Source: Gemmatimonadota bacterium (GTDB lineage: Bacteria; Gemmatimonadota; Gemmatimonadetes; Gemmatimonadales; Gemmatimonadaceae). From it: a DNA stretch of 64,000 bases. The stretch lies in NCBI GenBank assembly GCA_026387935.1, contig JAPLKU010000021.1:62001-126000 (forward strand). Reading direction: 5' to 3'. Shown here piece by piece: positions 9,876 to 18,925 of this stretch. The position numbers and the translations under genes were made by a program. The notes beneath the pieces were generated by a model. That model was given only the letters and a program-made list of their open reading frames with translations. It ran no database searches and had not been told where the DNA came from. The first letter of the stretch is position 1. Each line of letters starts with the position of its first letter.

Positions 9876-10394
9876 CTAGCGGTGCCGCACGATGTAACCG
9901 GCTTTGTGCTTTGCCGCGAGCGCGACATACGCCGCGTACCCATGCGCGACCCGCGCGCGCTGCTCGTCGCTGAGAAGACCCTTCACCTTTCCGGGAACGC
10001 CGAGCACGAGTGAGTTGGGTGGAATGCTCGTGCCTTCGGATACGAGCGCGCCCGCGCCGATCAGCGAACCAGCGCCGATACGCGCGCCATTCAAGACAAT
10101 CGCACCAATCCCAATGAGCGCGCCGTCTTCCACGATTGCGCCATGGACCACCGCACTGTGGCCGATGGTCACGCGCTTGCCGATGAGACAGGGAATGTTC
10201 TCGTCGCAATGCAGCACGGCGCCGTCTTGGACATTGCTCTCGTCACCAATGACGATGCGGTCAGTGTCACCGCGCAGCACGGCGCCAGGCCATACACTCG
10301 AGCGCTCGCCAAGTGAGACGTTGCCGAGCACGGTGGCGGATTCGTGAATGAATGCTGTTTCGTGAATCATTGGCTTTTGGGATCGAGCGGGCAT
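9876..10394 (-). CDS. Gamma-carbonic anhydrase-like hexapeptide-repeat protein (start may be 10370)
   Basis: Left-handed beta-helix repeats: WPGAVLRGDTDRIVIGDESNVQDGAVLH...IGHSAVVHGAIVEDGALIGIGAIVLNGARIG. Confidence 0.9.
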   Translation of the reverse strand: MPARSQKPMIHETAFIHESATVLGNVSLGERSSVWPGAVLRGDTDRIVIGDESNVQDGAVLHCDENIPCLIGKRVTIGHSAVVHGAIVEDGALIGIGAIVLNGARIGAGSLIGAGALVSEGTSIPPNSLVLGVPGKVKGLLSDEQRARVAHGYAAYVALAAKHKAGYIVRHR

Positions 10395-10405
10395 CGATAG
10401 GCATT

Positions 10406-10582
10406 ACCGACCTTGAACTACGATCAAATCTGATCAGGGCATCGGATCAATCGAATACTACAACTACAAATGCTTGGGAAACGGCAACTGCACCGCGTGC
10501 GGTGAATGCAGTGCCCCCATCAGTTGTCGTACATTCGCTGAATCGCCTTGCCAAATCCGCACTATCGTAGTTCAAAGTCGGT
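10406..10582. repeat. Putative MITE-like intergenic element with 19-bp terminal inverted repeats
   Basis: Left end ACCGACCTTGAACTACGAT (10406-10424), right end ATCGTAGTTCAAAGTCGGT (10564-10582): inverted with one mismatch, ~140 bp between. Confidence 0.5.
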
Positions 10583-10604
10583 GATGCTCGAGCACGGCAC
10601 CGAT

Positions 10605-13600
10605 CTAGAACGGCAACCCGGCAGAGACGTACACCGTCCCGCTCGCACGCTTCGCGAATTTCGACCCAACCGTCGGCACCGCGTACCCAAGCCGGAACCG
10701 GTACGGCGCGTCGTACTGCAACGCCGTATCGAGATGCAACTCGGCGCCCGCGCTCCCAATCCATTCCATCGGCGTGGCCTTCGGACAAATCGGCGAACCG
10801 GTGCGCGCTGCGGGGCACCACGCAGTTGCGCCGTCAGCGAAAAACACCGTTGAAAGCCGCTGGAAGTACACCGGCAAAGCCCAGACCCCACGCGCCGGGA
10901 GGGCGAGCGGTGCGCGCCACTCCGCGTTCATGCCCATCGCGCGACTGCCGCCAAGCGTGCCGCCCTCGAAGCCGCGCACGAAAAACATGCGACGCCCGTC
11001 GCCGACGGTCACACCTGGCGCAAGCTGCACGATATTTCCGCTGCCGCCGCCGGCGGTGAACTCGCTTCCCGAAGTGGCATCTTCGTTTGCGGTGGCGAAT
11101 CTCAGCGCCAGCAGGTGATGAATGCGTCCCCCGAAATCGAATCCGCGGTACCCGGCAATCGTGCCGACGACACTCGTCGCGCGCGTGGCATCGGCGACAT
11201 CGGAACGCCAGCGCTGACGCACCATGGTCGCAAGAATGAATCCGTTTTCTGGCCCAAGCGCGAGCGCCGGCTGGCGGGCGTTGGAGAATCCGGCTGCGAC
11301 GAAGAATGAGGGATAGGTAAAGCGCTGTCCGATAACCACCCGGTCGGCCGGTGAGAATCGAGACAGAGGTGCATCAGCGAGCGTGCGGAAGTCGCGCCAC
11401 TCGTAGCTGCCACCAACCGTGAACGACAGAAAGGTCCGGAACCGACGTCGCACGAACGACGCAGAAAGATCCGCGACCTGTTTGCGACGGCCGATGGGCA
11501 ACAAGACTTTGCGCGCCGAATCGGGAATGCCGGGATGATCCCAGATTCCGGATGTGCCAATCGTGATCACCGGGTTGCCCAATCCGCTGAACCGATAGGT
11601 TCCGTTATACTCGGACTCGTTCACCTTGGGGTCGAGCGACGCCGACAATGCCCAGCTGTGCCGGTCGATGACATCGTAGCCGCTGGTCGTCAATCCATAG
11701 CGCCACTCGTCGCGGAATCCCTGTGAAAGCTCAGGGAGCCAATAGCGCGGGAGCACCGTGCGCCACGCGGAGTAGTCGCCGACGGGCGCATCGCTCACCG
11801 CGAGCGGCGTACCGCGTGACGGCGGAAGCACGCTGGTGGAATCGGCGACGGCGGCGCGCGCCGGTGCTTCGATCACGGCGAGATTCATGCCGTTGTTGCC
11901 GAGCACGAAGGTCGCGATGCGTTTGCCATCGGGTGACGGTTCGCTTTCAAACAGTCCCGTCGGCGAGTCGGCGATGCGCGTGAGTGAGCCGTCGGCCGCA
12001 CCCGCGAGAATAGCGCGGTAGAGCGCCGCGCGGCCGCTGCGATCGCTCGTGAAGAACACGGTTGTGTCGCCAACTCCCCATGCCGGCGAGCTGTTGACGG
12101 CGCGCGCACGGCCGAACGTGCGCAACAGTTTCCCGTTGGAGTCAAGGATGGCGATTTCGCTGATGCCGCCACGAAGCCAATGCGTGGCGACAATTCGGCG
12201 TCCATCATGCGACCAGCGCGGCTCAGTCCAGAGTTCCTCGTCGCTTGATTCGGTGAGCGCGGCAGATTCGAAGAGCTCCCCGGCGATGCGCACATGCACG
12301 AGCCGCGCCATGCCGGGCCGAAGCTGTACGGCGACAACGCAGAAGGTCGGTGAGTCGGAACTGCCAAGGGGACCCGTGGCCCCGGTGGTAACCGGCGGAA
12401 CGATTCCTCCCTTGCACACCCGCGCGTCAGGCTGGACGAGGCGCTCGCCGAAGGTGATCTGCCGAGCGCGACCGCCCCGCTCCACCCAGAGATCACTGCG
12501 TTGCGTGTACGCGTCGGTGAACTCCTGCTGAGCGTACACCCGCCAGCCGTTCGCGAGCGGCGTGGTCGCATCATTCGTGTTTCGCGTGGCAATCACGCGC
12601 GCATCGCGCGCCGCCGATTCGCCCGCCGGCGCGACGGTCACTTCGCGAAGCGACGGGACCGACTTTGTATCCGAACCGCCCCAGATGATCGTGCTGTTAT
12701 CCACCCAGCGCGCCTTTTGTGCGTTCCACGCGTCACGAACCAGCGCCGGTGGCGCTCGCCGCCGCCGCAACTCGAGTTGCGCTTCGCGGTGCATCGAATC
12801 GGCCCACTCGGCGTATGTGGAGTCAAACGCAATGCCGAAGGCGGCCTTGGAGTTCGTGTTGAGCAGATACGGAATCGTGCGGCCGGCGCTGATGTCTATG
12901 AAATCTCGCAACGAACTGACACCACCACGCGCAATCGCCCGCTCGACAATCTGCGTTCCGTACGCGTAAGCGACATTCCCGAGCGGATAGAGCGGCGACG
13001 AACTCGAGAGCGCGTGCGGGCCCGGCGTGTCGCCGGCATTCTCGTGCGCACGAATGATCGCGCCGAAGTCCGTGCCTACCGCGCGTCCCGCGCCGGTAAG
13101 CTTGCTCTCGTAATGGACCGCGATGCCCTCCGTGAGCCAGCTCGGCGAATAGGTGTTCGGAAAGAGGTAGGGATTGCGCCCGAACACCCATTGGCCGACG
13201 CGCCACAAGCCGCGGGTGCGATCAAGATGAAAAATGTGCGCCAGCTCGTGCGTCACGACGAGATCGATCCAATCGTCGAGGAACTTCAGCGAGTTCGCGT
13301 CAACGGCCGGGCGGGCATAGATGACAATGCGATTGGACGGCAGTGGCGTGGCGTAGCCATTCGAGATGTCGAGATTGTCGGCGACCACGAGATCAATCGT
13401 CCCACGCGGTGTTGCGAGTTCTTTCGCGAGCGACGCGTAGGCACGTTCGGCAGATCCGGCGGCGCGGCGCGCCGTGCGCTCGAGGCTGTCGGAGAAGCTC
13501 ACGCGAAAGTGCGCGGTGGTGATCGTCCGCCAGTGGAGGTCGGGGGCGACCTGCGCGCCGGCGAGGCTCGTGACAAGGCCAACGAACGACAGCGCGACCC

Positions 13601-13676
13601 GCAACGGCCTCGGCGCTAGCGCGGGTGCGGAACAGTGCCGGAAAAATTGCTGGATGACGCGGCGCACGGGATTCAT
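10605..13676 (-). CDS. Secreted/outer-membrane protein: HELAH metallopeptidase domain, TolB/WD40-like propeller, C-terminal beta-barrel
   Basis: LVVTHELAHIFHLDRTRG...WLTEGIAVHYE zinc motif; WSHDGRRIV and EPSPDGKRIATF propeller repeats; C-terminal Omp85-like strands ending VYVSAGLPF. Confidence 0.8.
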   Translation of the reverse strand: MNPVRRVIQQFFRHCSAPALAPRPLRVALSFVGLVTSLAGAQVAPDLHWRTITTAHFRVSFSDSLERTARRAAGSAERAYASLAKELATPRGTIDLVVADNLDISNGYATPLPSNRIVIYARPAVDANSLKFLDDWIDLVVTHELAHIFHLDRTRGLWRVGQWVFGRNPYLFPNTYSPSWLTEGIAVHYESKLTGAGRAVGTDFGAIIRAHENAGDTPGPHALSSSSPLYPLGNVAYAYGTQIVERAIARGGVSSLRDFIDISAGRTIPYLLNTNSKAAFGIAFDSTYAEWADSMHREAQLELRRRRAPPALVRDAWNAQKARWVDNSTIIWGGSDTKSVPSLREVTVAPAGESAARDARVIATRNTNDATTPLANGWRVYAQQEFTDAYTQRSDLWVERGGRARQITFGERLVQPDARVCKGGIVPPVTTGATGPLGSSDSPTFCVVAVQLRPGMARLVHVRIAGELFESAALTESSDEELWTEPRWSHDGRRIVATHWLRGGISEIAILDSNGKLLRTFGRARAVNSSPAWGVGDTTVFFTSDRSGRAALYRAILAGAADGSLTRIADSPTGLFESEPSPDGKRIATFVLGNNGMNLAVIEAPARAAVADSTSVLPPSRGTPLAVSDAPVGDYSAWRTVLPRYWLPELSQGFRDEWRYGLTTSGYDVIDRHSWALSASLDPKVNESEYNGTYRFSGLGNPVITIGTSGIWDHPGIPDSARKVLLPIGRRKQVADLSASFVRRRFRTFLSFTVGGSYEWRDFRTLADAPLSRFSPADRVVIGQRFTYPSFFVAAGFSNARQPALALGPENGFILATMVRQRWRSDVADATRATSVVGTIAGYRGFDFGGRIHHLLALRFATANEDATSGSEFTAGGGSGNIVQLAPGVTVGDGRRMFFVRGFEGGTLGGSRAMGMNAEWRAPLALPARGVWALPVYFQRLSTVFFADGATAWCPAARTGSPICPKATPMEWIGSAGAELHLDTALQYDAPYRFRLGYAVPTVGSKFAKRASGTVYVSAGLPF

Positions 13677-15382
13677 CGAGCTAGGCTCCTGAAATATTCT
13701 TCGAGACCCTCAAGAATACCGATCGCATATCGGGACTGGAACTCTGGCGTGCGCAGCGCTGCTTCCTGATCGGGCAGAATCACAAACGCCCCTTCGCACA
13801 AAATCGCGGGAAACCAGGTGGGCCGCGCCACCGCGAGGTTGTCGTAGTTCACGCCGAGGTCGCGAAGGCCCATCCAGCGAACCATGCCGCGCTGCACGGC
13901 GCGCGCGAGCGGCTCGGCGCGATCGTGGAAGAAATAGGTGCCGCTGCCATTCGTGCGATACGGATTCACGCCGTCCGGATGGGCGTTGAGATGAATGCTC
14001 ACCATCACGTCGGCGGCGGCGCGGCGTGCGATGATCGCGCGATCGCCGAGCGCGACTGGGCCTGCGGCGTTGCGTGTCATGATCACCGTGGCGCCAGCGG
14101 CTTCGAGCATTGGCTTGAGCGCGAGTCCCACGGCGAGCGTCGCATCCCCTTCATACAATCCCGTGGGGCCCGTGGATCCAATTGGCGGATGGCCGGGATC
14201 AACCGCAATCACGCGACCAGCCAGCGGACGCGATGGATCGAGCACAACAGGCGGCTTGCGCACGCGCAGCACAAACGCGCCGCGCTCCCAGAGCGTGATG
14301 TACCCATATGGCGCCTGGCGCAGGTGCACCGTGACGCGCAGGCGATCGGTTGCGACCTGCTCCCAGGTGAGGTCGCGCACGACCTGATCGTTCGTCGCGA
14401 AGTTGACGATGTCCATGTCACTCGCGGTCCCATAGAGCGTGAGCACCAGGGCGTCGCGCCGCTCTTCAATGAGAAAGGGTGCGCGCTCCGACATTGGAAT
14501 GCGCACATCGCTCCACTGTTCGGTCGATGTGACTCGTGCGTTCGACGCGGTGCGTGTCAGAGAAACAGTGCGGTCGGACGGCTTCGTGAATTTCGACTCC
14601 GTCCACACCTCAAGCTGCGCGTCAAGCCGCACGCGGCTCCACACGCCGCGCGTGCCGGTCACCTCAACCTTTGTGCCTGGATGCAGAAACCACTTGTACG
14701 TGCCGGCCTGCGTGGGGCGGAGGATCGTGACCGCGTCGGTGTCGCTCTTGGCGTCCTCGTTGGAGTTGACCAGCTCGACGAATCGCGGCACGTCAGGAAC
14801 AACGAGTGGCACCGGCAGAGCGGCAGGTCCCGGACGCGGGTAGTCGATCGCTACGGACGTTCGGGCAGTATCGCCCTGCTTGACGGCGACCAGATCGTAC
14901 CTGAATGCGTCGCGCGGTGGCACCGGCAGCCATGCCAGAAACGAGCCGTTGGGATTTACCGGGACGGTTGCGCCATTGATACGCAGCGTCGCCTGCCCGG
15001 TACCCACTGAGCCGAGCAGGAAAGTTGAGTCGCGCACCGCGATCAACTGTTTGGCGCGCGGATAGACGACCTTCACGGCCAGCGGACCATCTGCTGGCGC
15101 GATAGCGATTGGAACACCAGGAACCGCCGGCTCGATCATCTGGCCGTTCGACGCCAATCGAATCGCACGTTGCCCATTGGCGGGGTCGGACCGATTCGCC
15201 GGCGAGAGCGGGGCATTTGCCGCACCAGCCGGCAGCACAGATGACACGCCAGAAGGCGGCCGAACTGGGCTCGTTCCGCCCGGGCCCGCAGGCGACGGCG
15301 CAGCACCGGGCGGCGGCCCCCCGGCGCACCCGATGCTCAACAGCGTAACCGTCAGTTGCAGAAGCCCTTGCGCCCTTCGCAT
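13673..15382 (-). CDS. N-acetylmuramoyl-L-alanine amidase (Amidase_3)
   Basis: VIAVDPGHPPIGSTGPTGLYEGDATLAVGLAL, MTRNAAG, VSIHLNAHPDG, ILCEGAFV motifs. Confidence 0.9.
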   Translation of the reverse strand: MRRAQGLLQLTVTLLSIGCAGGPPPGAAPSPAGPGGTSPVRPPSGVSSVLPAGAANAPLSPANRSDPANGQRAIRLASNGQMIEPAVPGVPIAIAPADGPLAVKVVYPRAKQLIAVRDSTFLLGSVGTGQATLRINGATVPVNPNGSFLAWLPVPPRDAFRYDLVAVKQGDTARTSVAIDYPRPGPAALPVPLVVPDVPRFVELVNSNEDAKSDTDAVTILRPTQAGTYKWFLHPGTKVEVTGTRGVWSRVRLDAQLEVWTESKFTKPSDRTVSLTRTASNARVTSTEQWSDVRIPMSERAPFLIEERRDALVLTLYGTASDMDIVNFATNDQVVRDLTWEQVATDRLRVTVHLRQAPYGYITLWERGAFVLRVRKPPVVLDPSRPLAGRVIAVDPGHPPIGSTGPTGLYEGDATLAVGLALKPMLEAAGATVIMTRNAAGPVALGDRAIIARRAAADVMVSIHLNAHPDGVNPYRTNGSGTYFFHDRAEPLARAVQRGMVRWMGLRDLGVNYDNLAVARPTWFPAILCEGAFVILPDQEAALRTPEFQSRYAIGILEGLEEYFRSLAR

Positions 15383-15484
15383 CTGGCCAAAGTGTAGGGG
15401 CTCGGTTGGCTAGCCGCCACCCAAGCCCACATCTATGTTCGCCCTTTCAGAGCTATTTGACGGTTCGCCGAGTACGGAGCCCAC

Positions 15485-15868
15485 GTGACTCGCTGTGGAT
15501 TTTGTGGTCGCGAAAACGACGAGCAGTCCAAGTTCTGCATCGACTGCGGGAAACCGGTCATTACCGGTGGCGCTCGCGTCATTTCGATTGCCGCCGTTCT
15601 CAAGCCGGGGTCTGCCGAACCTGAAGGGCGAAGATCACGCGCGCGCGCAATAGTATCTCGGCATGGCGCAGATCATCACAGGCCGAAAGACCGCGGCGTG
15701 CAAGACGCTCGGGCAGGCACGGAGCGAAGGATCAGCAAGTCTTGGCAAGCTGATCGATCCGATGTTCACAATGGAGGGCGCGCCATGCAAGTGACCTGCA
15801 TCCCTTTTGATTCGCGCTGCAATCAATGGATACTCGCCGTGACCGCGCGTTACCGTCATATTTGGTAA
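15485..15868 (+). CDS. Small zinc-ribbon protein, possibly truncated or frameshifted
   Basis: GTG start preceded by GGAG; CGFCGRENDEQSKFCIDCGKPV double CxxC; C-terminal half looks non-native (Arg-rich). Confidence 0.4.
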   Translation: MTRCGFCGRENDEQSKFCIDCGKPVITGGARVISIAAVLKPGSAEPEGRRSRARAIVSRHGADHHRPKDRGVQDARAGTERRISKSWQADRSDVHNGGRAMQVTCIPFDSRCNQWILAVTARYRHIW

Positions 15869-15904
15869 CCGTGAAAATCCACTGGCCAGCCCCCTGATAT
15901 CGCC

Positions 15905-17041
15905 GTGACCGGATCAGCAGCGCGTAGCGGCGAAATCACCGTACATGTCTTCGGAAGTACGGACGTTGGCCGAACCCGTGAACACAATGAAGACGCGTTC
16001 ATCGTCGCTGACCTGACGACGATGAACGCCACGCTGCAGCCCGAGGTGCGCACGCACGCGCCGGGCGCGCGTGGAACGCTCTTCATGGTCGCAGACGGCA
16101 TGGGCGGCGCAGCCGCGGGCGAAATCGCCAGCGCCATGGCCACCGAAGTCGTCCTCAGCGAGCTCGATCTCCGTTGGCGCCAGGCGTCGGACAGCAGCCC
16201 AGAGACCTTCGCCCGTGCCCTCAAGGACGCCACCGAGGCCGCCAACACGCGTATCAATCGCTACGCCGCGGAGCACCCCGAAAACCGCGGCATGGGCACG
16301 ACGGCCACGATTGCCGGAATCCTCGGCGATATGCTCTTTCTGTCGCAGGTCGGCGACAGCCGCGGCTACCTCGTGCGGGGCGGCGTTGCGCGACAGATCA
16401 CGAAGGACCAGTCGCTCATGCAGAAGCTCATCGAAGCGGGTGAGCTGACGGCTGAAGAGGCCGAGGTGAGCGAGCGCCGCAACATCATCCTCCAGGCCCT
16501 TGGCCCGGAGCCGATGGTGAAGGTGGACCTCACGAGCCAGCAGGTGCGTCAGGGCGACACGCTGGTCCTCTGCAGCGACGGCATGTCGGGCCAGATGCGA
16601 ACGGCTGACATTTCGCGCATCGTCAACGAAGATCCCGATCTCGTCGCGACCTGCCGCAAACTGATTGACCTCGCCAACGACAATGGCGGACCGGACAACA
16701 TCACGGTCATTGCCGCGCGCTTCGAAGGTCCGGGCCTGATGGCTCCGAACACCGGAGAAGATCCCGTGTATCATGTGTACTCCGGCGAAAGCGAAGCGCG
16801 TGCCACGGTGCGCGTGCGCACGGATTCGATCCCGGGAATCGACGAGGATCGCCCCAAGGTTTCGCCGGAGGCGGTGACCAACGAAGTCTCGGCGATTCCG
16901 GTGCCGCCAAGTGAATCGGCCAAGCCGGCCGCCGCCGCTGAGCAAAACAAGATTCCGATTGGCGTATTGCGCATCATCTTCGGCTCGCTGGCGGCGCTTC
17001 TCGCGCTCTACCTGATTTTCACGGCGATTCGTCGCAGCTGA
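15905..17041 (+). CDS. PP2C-family Ser/Thr protein phosphatase (Stp1/PrpC-like) with C-terminal TM segment
   Basis: GSTDVGRTREHNEDAF, MVADGMGGAAAGEIAS, SQVGDSRGYLVR, LCSDGMSGQM, GGPDNITVIAARF. Confidence 0.95.
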   Translation: MTGSAARSGEITVHVFGSTDVGRTREHNEDAFIVADLTTMNATLQPEVRTHAPGARGTLFMVADGMGGAAAGEIASAMATEVVLSELDLRWRQASDSSPETFARALKDATEAANTRINRYAAEHPENRGMGTTATIAGILGDMLFLSQVGDSRGYLVRGGVARQITKDQSLMQKLIEAGELTAEEAEVSERRNIILQALGPEPMVKVDLTSQQVRQGDTLVLCSDGMSGQMRTADISRIVNEDPDLVATCRKLIDLANDNGGPDNITVIAARFEGPGLMAPNTGEDPVYHVYSGESEARATVRVRTDSIPGIDEDRPKVSPEAVTNEVSAIPVPPSESAKPAAAAEQNKIPIGVLRIIFGSLAALLALYLIFTAIRRS

Positions 17042-17376
17042 TGCGTGTCGAGTTCCGCATCACGAGCGGCTCGCGCGCGGACCAGCGCGAGGTATTCGAC
17101 AAGAGTGTCATCGCCGTCAGGCGCCACCCGATGAACGACCTGCGATTCGACGTTGACAAGGATCCCGAGGTATCGTCGAAGCACGCGGAAATCCGGATTG
17201 TCGGTGACACGGTCACGCTGAAGGACCTGGCCAGCACAAACGGCACATACGTGAATGGCCAACGAGTGACGGGCGAGCGGGTGCTTGCCGAAGGCGAGGT
17301 CATCTCGTTCGGCGACGCGGGACCGAAGGCCGAGTTCGGGCGCGCGGCGCCTGAGGGCGCGGCCATCGTCAAATAG
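17041..17376 (+). CDS. FHA domain protein
   Basis: Overlaps PP2C stop (TGATG); SSKHAEIRIVGDTVTLKDLASTNGTYVNGQRV. Confidence 0.92.
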   Translation: MRVEFRITSGSRADQREVFDKSVIAVRRHPMNDLRFDVDKDPEVSSKHAEIRIVGDTVTLKDLASTNGTYVNGQRVTGERVLAEGEVISFGDAGPKAEFGRAAPEGAAIVK

Positions 17377-17400
17377 CGGCGGCGCACCTTCGGCGCACCG

Positions 17401-18888
17401 CTAGCGTGGAGTCACGATCATCCGCGCTGACGCTTGCTGCATGGCGCGCGTGGGTTCCCAGGCACAGACAATCGACAGATCGTTTCCGAGTGCCGCTGCG
17501 GCGCGCGGATGACAGTACGCGACAACGATCGTGTCGCGGCCGGCGGCGATTGACGTTTTTGCCACGGCCCGCGCATTGTCTAGTTCATCGCGGCTGATCG
17601 CGTCTCCCGGACCATTTCCCGGAGCGAACAGAATCGCGAGTGGCGCCCGCTCCCTGGGAGTAGGCACCGCCGATTCGGCCACCTCGATGTGCAGCGCGCG
17701 CAACGTCGCGGCGAAATGCACGAGCGGGTCGCGCGAATCATCGTGCCTGACCTCGACGACCTCGACGACCTCGATCGTCGCACCGACCCACGGCCGCGAG
17801 CCACTGATCAGGCGCACGCACCGATCCGCCACCTGGCGGCTCCACATCACGTCGTCCATTGACGGCTCGCGTGCATCGCTCGGCGTGACTAACCTGGCCC
17901 AGCCGGCCCAGCGATCAATACGCATGGTGGCTTCGCGAATGCGATTGGCGTTGAGTGCCCCGGTCTTCTCCGCCCGCGCGAGCGCATCAGCAACACCCGA
18001 GAGATCGGCGGGCGCAAGAATCAGGTCGCACCCTGCGGCGATTGCAGCAACGGCGTGCTCTCCCTCACGCGTGGCGTCGAGCGTCGGCTCACGATCGAAG
18101 GCTATCGTGGTCACGATCCCGTCGAAGTGCATCTCCGTACGCAGCACGTTTGCAACGAGCGCCGCTGAGCGCATTACCCCTTCCGGCGCGCCAAGTCCGG
18201 GCGCGCTGAGGTGGGCAATCATCACGGAGGCGGCGCCCGCGTCAATCGCCGCCGTAAACGGGACGAGATCAGAGTTCCGCCACATGGCAGTGGCGTCCTT
18301 GAGCAACGGAGCACCCGTGGACTGATCGATGGCGCGGCCGATTCCGGGGAAATGCATTGCACAGGCCACGACGGCTTCGGCCTGGCAGGCGTCAACCCAC
18401 TCGGAAACGATTGCGGCGACAATGGCCGCTTCGCTGCCGGCGCCGCGGATTCCGATACGCTGCGAGCCGCGTGCCACGTCGAGGTCGCAGACCGGAGCGA
18501 GGGCCCAGTTAACACCCACACTCTTGAATTCGCGAGCCGTGAGCCGGGCAGTGCGACGAATGAGATCCACGTCGAGCGAAGCCACACCTCCGCCGTCCGC
18601 ATCTATCGCGGCTATCGCCGCCAGCGCGCCGAGGGGCGGATACTCGGTGAGCCCCTCAATGGTCTCGCCGGCGCCGCGTTCCGCGCGTGCACCAACCAAA
18701 ATCGGCGACTTCGACTGCGAATGGAGGCGGCCAATCAGAGCAGCAACCTCGTCGCGAGATCCGCCTTCAATGAGAAACCCACCGACGCCGAGTTCGAGTG
18801 CGTCGTCGATCAGGCCTTCGAGATAGCAAAATCCATGCGCGCGGTCCCAGCGGAGCGCCGGCGCAATCAGACGAGCGTGGGTGGTCAC
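17401..18888 (-). CDS. nagZ: Glycoside hydrolase family 3, beta-N-acetylhexosaminidase-like (NagZ type)
   Basis: GTG start (VTTHARLIAPALRWD); FKSVGVNWALAPVCDLD, AMHFPGIGRA; next to anmK and murQ. Confidence 0.75.
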   Translation of the reverse strand: MTTHARLIAPALRWDRAHGFCYLEGLIDDALELGVGGFLIEGGSRDEVAALIGRLHSQSKSPILVGARAERGAGETIEGLTEYPPLGALAAIAAIDADGGGVASLDVDLIRRTARLTAREFKSVGVNWALAPVCDLDVARGSQRIGIRGAGSEAAIVAAIVSEWVDACQAEAVVACAMHFPGIGRAIDQSTGAPLLKDATAMWRNSDLVPFTAAIDAGAASVMIAHLSAPGLGAPEGVMRSAALVANVLRTEMHFDGIVTTIAFDREPTLDATREGEHAVAAIAAGCDLILAPADLSGVADALARAEKTGALNANRIREATMRIDRWAGWARLVTPSDAREPSMDDVMWSRQVADRCVRLISGSRPWVGATIEVVEVVEVRHDDSRDPLVHFAATLRALHIEVAESAVPTPRERAPLAILFAPGNGPGDAISRDELDNARAVAKTSIAAGRDTIVVAYCHPRAAAALGNDLSIVCAWEPTRAMQQASARMIVTPR

Positions 18889-18925
18889 GGGGAGCGGCCG
18901 TGTCGCGCGTGCGTCCGGCCGGTTG

